Positions 13,301 to 17,453 of a stretch of 17,453 nucleotides of DNA are shown piece by piece. Position 1 is the first letter of the stretch. Each line of letters begins with the position of its first letter. Both the position numbers and the translations under genes were made by a program. A model generated the notes under the pieces. It ran no database searches. It had not been told where the DNA came from and saw nothing but the letters and a program-made list of their open reading frames with translations. Source of the stretch: Clostridia bacterium (GTDB lineage Bacteria; Bacillota_A; Clostridia; Christensenellales; Aristaeellaceae); assembly GCA_017430945.1 (NCBI GenBank), contig JAFRMB010000009.1:1-17453 (forward strand). Direction: 5' to 3'.

Positions 13301-15607
13301 GAAGGGCTCCGCGTGGACGATCTCGCCGTCCGGCGTCACGCCCGTGGCCACCACCTGCACGTAATAGCAGTGGGCGTACCGCCGCGCGCCGTCCGGGCCC
13401 GGCTCCGCGTCCTCCGTCACCGTGTACAGCGTGCCCGCCACGTGCTCGCCGGCCATGTCGTCGGCGCTGCCGGCAGCCAGCGTGCCCACCGCCTTTTCAT
13501 CCAGCGGATGCCAGCCGAACCCCGTGTCCAGGTACGCGCGGATCTCGACGTCGTGCAGCTCGACGTCGCCGGTGTTCTCCACGCGGTATTTGTAGTGCCA
13601 CGGCTCGCCCGCGGGGCGGGAGATGTCTTCGGCCTCCTCGCTGCTCCGCGACAGCTTGAGCCGGCCGTCGGCGATCTCCCAGATATCGCGGACGTCCACC
13701 GACAGCGAAACCTGCGGCGCGGCGACGTCCCTGCCCCCGGCGGTCACGCCCACGGCTTCCAGCCAGAAGGGGAACTTCCCGTCGAAGAATTCGTCGTTGG
13801 TGTCGATCACGTGGGTGTAGGTCTTCGACCAAGTCCCGCCCGCGGGGATCGGCCCGGTTTTGTCACTCATGAATTCGGCCGTGCCGTCGGAGAAGTAGCC
13901 GACGGCTTCCACACTGGCAGAGGTGATGTCCTCGCCGGTGTCATTTTGCAGCGCGACCTCGTACGCCACCTTGTCGCCCAGCACATACCAGGGCTTCTCT
14001 TCCAGCACGCGGCCGGTCATCACGAACTTCGGGTCGACCTCGTATACCGGGTCGTACATGTTGACGTGCTTCTGGTCGATGTTGCTGTACCATTTTCCGC
14101 CGTCCGCCTTTGAAACGCCCAGCACCCAGGCGTTGACGTACATCGCGTAGTGCATTAACTGGGGATCGTCCAGCACCATCCTGTCCTTGTCCGCGGTGAC
14201 GGTGAAGCTGCTCGAGTAGCTGTTCGCGCCGCGCGCCTTCAGCACCAGGCCGCTCAGATCCCCAACGAAGTGATAGTATTTTTCGGCGCTCACATAGCTC
14301 GTCTTTTCACTGTAGCTCAGGAACAGGGGCCCGAGGGTGCAGTCCTCCGTGCCCGCGTTGACGACGGTGTAGTTGAATTTCAGGCTCTGTCCGGGGTATA
14401 CGAGGAACATGTTGAAATCCGGTGTGACGGTGATCTTCAGGTTGACCGGCGTGGTCGCGCCGCAGATGCCGATCCCGCTGTCCGACTCGACCCATGCCGC
14501 GACGATCCGGTCGATGTCGATGGGCTTCAGCAGCCCGGGCTCGTAGTACCAGTCGTTGTCGCGGGCCCACTCTACGATGGCGGCGTCCAGCCTGGGGCCG
14601 AACACGCCGTCGATCCCGCCGGGATGATACCCGATCTCCTGGATGATCCACTGTATGAACTCGACGGGCTTGCCCTTCTGGCCGCGCTTGATGACGGGCC
14701 GCGCCTCGGCGACGTCCCGTTCCACGAAGCCGCAGCGCTCGCACACGCGCTCCCGCACGCCGTCGGTGGTGCGCGTCAGCTCCGACACCGTCCGCCATTC
14801 GCCGAACCGGTGCCCGAGCAGCGCCAGCGTCTGCGGCCAGGCCACGCCGTCCGCCTCCAGGCCCTCGGCCTCCTGCACCGCCTTGATCGCGCGCTCGGTG
14901 CCCTTTCCGAAGCTGCCGTCCGCGCCGCCCTTTTTCAGCGCGCCGTAGCAGATCAGGACCTCCTGAAGCTGTTTCACCTCCGCGCCCTTCGCGCCGCGGC
15001 GGATCGTGCCTTCGGGGTCATAGTCCTCGGTCTCCTGCGCGCCGCAGACTTTGCAGGTGTGCGCGCGCGTGCCCCGGGTGTGGTCCGTGGGCGCGACGAG
15101 ATCCTCCCACGCGCTCCAGTCGTGCGGGAGTTTTTCGATCTGCTCTTCCTTTGTCTGGCCGCAGATCTTGCAGGTGTGCTCGCGAAGGCCGGTCGCGGTA
15201 CACGTGGCCTCCTTCGTCACCGTCCATTCGCCCCAGGTGTGCGGCAGCTTGTCGGTCTCGCGGGTATCCAGGTGCTCGCAGACCTTGCACCTGCGCGACT
15301 GTTCGCCCTTCCTGGTGCAGGTGGCTTCCTTTATGGTCCTCCATTTGGTGTAGTCGTGCTTGATCTTTTTGATCTTTTCGGTCTGGATATACCGGCATGC
15401 CGTGCAGTTGCGCTCGCGCACGCCTGTGGCGGTGCAGGTCGGCTTTTTGATGACTTCCCACTTGGTCCAGCTGTGTTTGCCGTTGAGTGATCTGCTGCAC
15501 CAGTCGTCCGTCGATCCGGTATCGGCCAGCGCCGTCACGGGCAGCAGCGTCAGCAGCAGGGCCAGTGTCAGCATGATGCCCGTGATCTTTCGGCTCAGTC
15601 GCTTCAT
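10334..15607 (-). CDS. Giant secreted multidomain protein with Cys-rich repeats and two peptidoglycan-binding domains
   Basis: The 1757-residue product has a signal peptide (1-28, cleavage after ALA). Four Cys-rich modules follow (about 45-197), of the pattern W-x2-W, ATCTxTGxRE and CxxC. Next are a peptidoglycan_binding_1 domain (about 199-265: LQEVLICYGAL, DGSFGKGTERAI), a fifth Cys-rich module (266-302) and a second peptidoglycan-binding-like domain (303-370: IDGVFGPRLDAAI). From about 385 to 1540 there are many beta-sandwich segments of roughly 110-140 residues with patterns such as YAPGDKLTLHLRAENLTG, resembling CARDB/Ig-like adhesin modules. An acidic Asp/Pro/Gly tandem repeat (about 1556-1628) precedes a final Cys-containing beta-rich domain. 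No LPXTG anchor or catalytic domain is seen, so wall attachment is probably by the peptidoglycan-binding domains. The ATG has AGGAGG eight bases upstream. Its function is unknown; an adhesin or surface scaffold fits best. Confidence 0.85.
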   Translation of the reverse strand: MKRLSRKITGIMLTLALLLTLLPVTALADTGSTDDWCSRSLNGKHSWTKWEVIKKPTCTATGVRERNCTACRYIQTEKIKKIKHDYTKWRTIKEATCTRKGEQSRRCKVCEHLDTRETDKLPHTWGEWTVTKEATCTATGLREHTCKICGQTKEEQIEKLPHDWSAWEDLVAPTDHTRGTRAHTCKVCGAQETEDYDPEGTIRRGAKGAEVKQLQEVLICYGALKKGGADGSFGKGTERAIKAVQEAEGLEADGVAWPQTLALLGHRFGEWRTVSELTRTTDGVRERVCERCGFVERDVAEARPVIKRGQKGKPVEFIQWIIQEIGYHPGGIDGVFGPRLDAAIVEWARDNDWYYEPGLLKPIDIDRIVAAWVESDSGIGICGATTPVNLKITVTPDFNMFLVYPGQSLKFNYTVVNAGTEDCTLGPLFLSYSEKTSYVSAEKYYHFVGDLSGLVLKARGANSYSSSFTVTADKDRMVLDDPQLMHYAMYVNAWVLGVSKADGGKWYSNIDQKHVNMYDPVYEVDPKFVMTGRVLEEKPWYVLGDKVAYEVALQNDTGEDITSASVEAVGYFSDGTAEFMSDKTGPIPAGGTWSKTYTHVIDTNDEFFDGKFPFWLEAVGVTAGGRDVAAPQVSLSVDVRDIWEIADGRLKLSRSSEEAEDISRPAGEPWHYKYRVENTGDVELHDVEIRAYLDTGFGWHPLDEKAVGTLAAGSADDMAGEHVAGTLYTVTEDAEPGPDGARRYAHCYYVQVVATGVTPDGEIVHAEPFFDRVVIDFEDDDRFTPHGLKFEARIVDQKSHYADGESFECEVSLTNLIGEPLPNYSVLPRLFTSDWKNDHLVDPIKGGETLAPGQTWTKRFELTADRFAETDDYQLKLAPSGWTADEKFADADPVSIPITIMPLKEQDRHSLPVGGADRQLRTRLALRNLGDRGLAARSLTVIEQTTNEHAYYNGASVPVQMRLTIDDDQYDFLGIQPAPGDSVSDEPWMHDTLMPGESYDFTYTMEIDPDATGWANRNVAARLSSYSTGMDEYESCEVHPLHRPAMVSITEEKPSAALDLTVDRDAYYGYGHPGDMLDIPFTAGSSGNTAVKNVKLVYEETADGASLTSGELPVTHRLDPGAGLELMRQIMVVGASGSYAPPIYKLKLHLTGTFLNSKGKQEDIESDTVELPLEIPGLIEGRSQLALTGWTEPKKNAYAPGDKLTLHLRAENLTGVDLNNVVIDPAWPCDADWADLKGKHTIPHLDAGASDEIGIDYTVRVDDLDKGKIRVTFAAEGTRFDDGTFERSPGWEFALPIEDDLQQTLNLYALPKLHAETYARGAKVPVELSYRNGPLSSARFYAVGDNRAAASDGSWHGFGHGLKGYQCLEETDVPPTKSWHRVETFVRIPADFEGDTFCAAWVIEADEAETGKAVRSNVATLELPVGEASDEDLTFLAKPDSSSPVTAIGEKQLVHLVLQYKGNNPPEAYTYRYRLKGAEEWRSNDAPAKSSTLNVLNYYVTMNEEDMTDGGWTFEFEGYSKERPDLTTQPVEIRFSMAEPPAATAIEDVMAGADELMPGDEPVPDGIDDDGPGPDEMPGDEPVPDGIDDDGPGPDEMPGDEPVPDGIDDGPGPGEMPGDEPKPDGVDDEPEEGAPLEDVSLDVDLLTPCPNPATGEWPDGYEIKAKVFATYNVGPKVPVRIEVCVTDAVETAEPQEVLSVSNASVLSDTSTIVLDAGHAVNDQCVYDYVAYVYLDDEDHVDCYSETVPLIFDMAAGG
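10728..10940. repeat. 60-bp in-frame tandem repeat encoding an Asp/Pro/Gly-rich linker
   Basis: Two 60-bp units, 10801-10860 and 10861-10920, differ at one base. A 57-bp-type diverged unit precedes them (about 10741-10800), and partial units lie at both ends. On the coding (minus) strand each unit encodes about 20 residues beginning MPGDEPVPDGIDD. Unit length is a multiple of three, so copy-number change would keep the frame. The near-identity of the middle units suggests recent duplication. Confidence 0.9.
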
Positions 15608-15756
15608 CGCTCATCCCTCCTCAGATCCGATCGTCGTCTTTGTTTTGCGTATGATCCTCCCCGCGGGCGGCGCGCCCCGGGGCCCGGCGTCCGCGGCCGG
15701 GTCGATGCGGTCCCTGATTTCGCCGCGCGCACGACAGAGCGCGGCCCTTCATATTG

Positions 15757-15785
15757 ATTATACAATGGATCGCGGCGCATTGCAA
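15757..15785 (-). promoter_or_regulatory. Sigma-A-type promoter of the giant secreted protein gene
   Basis: On the minus strand TTGCAA (15785-15780) and a perfect TATAAT (15762-15757) are separated by exactly 17 bp. Transcription would start near 15750, giving a leader of about 140 nt before the ATG at 15607. The same -35/-10 pair and spacing occurs before the SleB-like gene. Confidence 0.8.
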
Positions 15786-15830
15786 CATCGCATCGCGCCG
15801 CGAGGCGCTCCAGTGAACGGCTTTTCCGCC

Positions 15831-15859
15831 TTGCGGGATCCGCCCGCGGGCGGTATAAT
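15831..15859 (+). promoter_or_regulatory. Sigma-A-type promoter of the DUF5655-like gene
   Basis: TTGCGG (15831-15836) and a perfect TATAAT (15854-15859) are separated by 17 bp. The gene's ATG at 15916 lies about 50 nt after the expected start point, with GGGGAGG between. Confidence 0.8.
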
Positions 15860-15915
15860 ATCGGTGAGCGCCCTTCCCGGCGACGGACGCGGGGAGGGGC
15901 AGGGGAGGTGTGCCG

Positions 15916-16308
15916 ATGGACGATGTCAGGCCGGACGCGGACGTGCTTCAGTTCTTCGACGGCCACCGGGCCGCGCTGGGGACGTATCTTGCCCTCGAAG
16001 CGCGCCTGCGCGAGCGCTTCCCGGTCGTGGAACGGCGGGTGCAGAAGACGCAGATCACGTTCTTCGCCCGGCGTGTGTTCGCCTGCGTGTCCTTTGCGCG
16101 GGTGAGGCGGAAGGCGGAGCTGCCGGAGAGCTATCTGGTGGTCACGCTGGGCCTGCCGGCGCCGCTGGATTCAAACCGCGTCGCGGTCTGTGTGGAGCCG
16201 TATCCGAACCGGTGGACGCATCATATCGTCGTGGGCGGTCCGGACGAGTTGGACGACGAACTGCTCGCCTGGATCGGCGAGGCCTATGCCTTCGCCGCGT
16301 CGAAGTGA
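15916..16308 (+). CDS. Small DUF5655-like protein
   Basis: The 130-residue product has no signal peptide or membrane segment, so it is probably cytoplasmic. The pattern FFDGHRAALGTYLALEARL, VQKTQITFFARR, YLVVTLGLPAPLDS and VEPYPNRWTHHI, ending in a helix ELLAWIGEAYAFAA, matches my memory of DUF5655 proteins, which are common in Firmicutes and related to nucleoside/DNA-transport DUFs of unknown role. The ATG at 15916 is 7 nt after GGGGAGG; a GTG two codons earlier overlaps that site and was rejected. The gene is single, with its own promoter upstream and a strong hairpin downstream. No biochemical function can be given. Confidence 0.78.
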   Translation: MDDVRPDADVLQFFDGHRAALGTYLALEARLRERFPVVERRVQKTQITFFARRVFACVSFARVRRKAELPESYLVVTLGLPAPLDSNRVAVCVEPYPNRWTHHIVVGGPDELDDELLAWIGEAYAFAASK

Positions 16309-16328
16309 CATCGCCGCCGGATGAAAGA

Positions 16329-16362
16329 GCCGCCCCGGATCCTGTGATGGGTCCGGGGCGGC
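16329..16362. terminator. Bidirectional terminator-like hairpin between convergent genes
   Basis: GCCGCCCCGGA (16329-16339) and TCCGGGGCGGC (16352-16362) form a perfect 11-bp GC-rich stem with a 12-nt loop. It lies between the stop at 16308 (plus strand) and the stop at 16406 (minus strand). The tracts that follow are short (GTTT on the plus strand, CTCTTTC on the minus strand), so it is a strong hairpin with weak U-runs. Confidence 0.75.
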
Positions 16363-16405
16363 CGTTTGGAAGCGCTGTTTCGTGCGCAGGCCTTTGGATC
16401 TTGTC

Positions 16406-16813
16406 TCACCGCGCGTAGAAGCGATAGCCGCCGACGGTGCGCAGCGGTTCGTCGGTGCGGGGCTCGGTGGCGGCGGCGCTTTGGTAGGCCACGGCAGCGG
16501 CGGGCAGCGCCCTGCGCCCGGCAAGCACGTCGTGGGCGGCGGAGAGGCTGTCGGCGTCGTAGCGGCTGCCGGCGGGGAATTGGTGCTGTTCGCCCAGCAC
16601 GCCCGACAGGGTGTCGTCGTACCAGGGGCTGGCCACGCGGTTCATGACCACCGTGCCCAGCGCCAGCTTCGCCTCGTAGGACTCGCCGTGGCCCAGCGCA
16701 TAGATCACCCGCGCCAGCTGCACCGTGTCCCGATCCTCCGTGAAGGCGGCGCCGGGCACCAGCGCAAAGCCCATGACGGCAACCAGGGCGATGAGCGCGA
16801 TCCACTTTCTCAT
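16406..16813 (-). CDS. Secreted SleB/CwlJ-type cell wall hydrolase homologue (Hydrolase_2 family)
   Basis: The 135-residue product has a signal peptide (MRKW start, hydrophobic core, cleavage near 22-24). A compact Hydrolase_2 domain follows: LARVIYALGHGESYEAKLAL, then GTVVMNRVASPWY, LSGVLGEQHQF and a terminal VGGYRFYA. Family members cleave peptidoglycan, in spore cortex or wall turnover. Relatives normally read AEAxGES or GEARGE where this protein has YALGHGES, so the first glutamate, which I recall as the catalytic one in SleB, is leucine here. It may be inactive or use the remaining glutamate. The ATG at 16813 is 8 nt after AGGAGG, so an upstream in-frame start was rejected. It has its own promoter. 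Confidence 0.82.
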   Translation of the reverse strand: MRKWIALIALVAVMGFALVPGAAFTEDRDTVQLARVIYALGHGESYEAKLALGTVVMNRVASPWYDDTLSGVLGEQHQFPAGSRYDADSLSAAHDVLAGRRALPAAAVAYQSAAATEPRTDEPLRTVGGYRFYAR

Positions 16814-16858
16814 GGCTAGTTCCTCCTGATGGACATCCTGTCCCAAAGTTCTGAGGCT

Positions 16859-16887
16859 ATTATACGCTTTTTTATGACGGATTGCAA
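16859..16887 (-). promoter_or_regulatory. Sigma-A-type promoter of the SleB-like gene
   Basis: On the minus strand TTGCAA (16887-16882) and TATAAT (16864-16859) are 17 bp apart, with an A-rich spacer. The start would be near 16852, giving a leader of about 40 nt. An inverted pair TGTCAC (16933-16938) and GTGACA (16953-16958) and a direct repeat of GGTGAAATG lie 45-85 bp further upstream and could be an operator; this is weak. Confidence 0.8.
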
Positions 16888-17005
16888 CTGCTTTGTAATA
16901 GATTTGAAATATTTGTCAACATCTCCGCATCGTGTCACGATCCGGGTGAAATGTGACAGACCGGTGAAATGGGGAACGACCTCTGCACTTCATGCGTCAA
17001 AACCC

Positions 17006-17166
17006 CGTAGGGACGCCATTCATGGCGTCCGCATCACCGCACCGTCATTCTGTAGGGGCGATGCCCTCATCGCCCGTGTCATCCGGCCGACCACGGACAC
17101 CATTAATGGTGCCTCTACGACAGGTTCGTGCGGTACCCCACCGTATGGACGCCATTCATGGCGTCC
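17006..17166. repeat. Cluster of four short hairpin repeats
   Basis: Four related palindromes occur in 160 bp: GGACGCCATTCATGGCGTCC (17011-17030), GGGCGATG/CATCGCCC (17056-17075), GGACACCATTAATGGTGCC (17095-17113, one unpaired base) and again the first form at 17147-17166. The first two are preceded by GTAGGG-type boundaries and the third is followed by CTCTAC. They are the same family as at 221-247 and 414-433. No gene is supported between 16900 and 17453. Confidence 0.8.
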
Positions 17167-17303
17167 GCGTCTTCGCCCCGCGTACACGCAACGGGTTGCG
17201 GGCCGCGGGTCGAACGCTTCGCCAGGCCTGCGGCAACGGGTGAGACTTGCCGTTTCACGGCTGAGCTTTTACCTCCGATCATCACAGGATCCTTTCCCGA
17301 TCG

Positions 17304-17349
17304 GCCCCCTCGCCGAGGGGGCTGGCTGCGAAGCAGACTGGGGGAGTTG
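17304..17349. repeat. Double-hairpin dispersed repeat, right copy
   Basis: GCCCCCT (17304-17310) pairs with AGGGGGC (17316-17322), then CTGC-GAA-GCAG (17326-17336) forms a second small hairpin, followed by ACTGGGGGAG. The architecture equals that of 304-350. It directly precedes composite copy C, as the left copy precedes copy B by about 65 bp. Confidence 0.65.
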
Positions 17350-17352
17350 CCC

Positions 17353-17453
17353 GGACGCCAAAGTATGGCGTCCCTACGGCCCCGCGTCATTGCACATTCG
17401 TGCAGCCGCGGGCAGCGGGCGGCGAGTCCTCCGGATCGCTCGCCCTCGGTCCG
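17353..17453. repeat. Composite dispersed repeat, copy C (cut by window end)
   Basis: It starts with the hairpin GGACGCCA/TGGCGTCC (17353-17360 with 17366-17373) and continues through the same linker as copy B into the first 56 bases of the segment found at 1 and 458. It is nearly identical to copy B over the shared part and runs off the window. Confidence 0.85.

Larger units (their letters stand above)
15608..15915. promoter_or_regulatory. Divergent intergenic region with back-to-back promoters
   Basis: This 308-bp gap holds no gene. It contains a leftward sigma-A promoter (15757-15785) for the giant protein, a rightward one (15831-15859) for the DUF5655-like gene, and the giant gene's roughly 140-nt leader. 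That leader is GC-rich and contains CCCGGC/GCCGGG-type stems around 15685-15710. I recognise no riboswitch in the leader. Confidence 0.75.

Noticed and set aside
10391..14113. Very long open frame (about 1240 codons) on the plus strand opposite the giant gene
   Set aside because: The product is Val/Arg/His/Gly-rich low-complexity sequence with no recognisable domain. It is explained by GC-rich third codon positions of the real minus-strand gene, which has a signal peptide, domains, promoter and ribosome binding site.
14270..15490. Open frame of about 400 codons on the plus strand opposite the Cys-rich region
   Set aside because: It is a compositional shadow; the encoded sequence is Ala/Leu/Arg-rich without domains.
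17006..17373. CRISPR array
   Set aside because: The repeats are short palindromes with irregular spacing (about 40-190 bp), variable sequence and no cas genes nearby.
16992..17390. Short open frames in the right repeat cluster
   Set aside because: They are built from the hairpin repeats and read in several frames equally well.

Overview
The window looks like a piece of a GC-rich Clostridia/Firmicutes chromosome, probably from an uncultured gut-type lineage. The evidence is AGGAGG-type ribosome binding sites 7-9 nt before starts, ATGA overlaps between genes, consensus sigma-A promoters with 17-bp spacers, a SleB-type hydrolase fold, secreted proteins with clostridial Cys-rich repeats, and intergenic hairpin repeats of a kind common in such genomes. 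The taxonomic assignment is inference; no rRNA or tRNA gene is present.

Layout. Positions 1-610 are gene-free and hold copies of several dispersed repeats. The minus strand from about 8033 down to 778 carries one seven-gene operon, closed by an intrinsic terminator at 612-645. In transcription order the genes are: a membrane-anchored SGNH/DltD-like protein with a C-terminal Fn3-like domain, an MBOAT acyltransferase (DltB/AlgI type), a 73-residue acyl carrier protein, a NitT/TauT-type substrate-binding protein, its permease, its ATPase, and an AMP-forming acyl ligase. Divergently, 8265-10309 encodes an OmpR-family response regulator and its histidine kinase. Convergent with these, 10334-15607 encodes a 1757-residue secreted protein with Cys-rich repeats, two peptidoglycan-binding domains, many beta-sandwich segments and an acidic tandem repeat. 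A back-to-back promoter pair separates it from a small DUF5655-like gene (15916-16308). That gene converges across a strong hairpin on a small SleB-like secreted hydrolase homologue (16406-16813). Positions 16814-17453 hold a promoter and then another repeat cluster of the same families as the left end.

Main idea. The minus-strand operon has all four parts of a D-alanylation-type (Dlt) machine: ligase, carrier, MBOAT and DltD-like protein. A complete importer of the sulfonate/nitrate/thiamine-precursor class is inserted between carrier and ligase. The simplest reading, which is inference, is a scavenge-and-decorate pathway: a small acid is imported, adenylated, loaded on the carrier's phosphopantetheine, handed to the MBOAT at the membrane and transferred to an extracellular acceptor by the SGNH protein. 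The adjacent two-component system is a plausible regulator, and the giant wall-binding protein is a possible but unproven surface partner.
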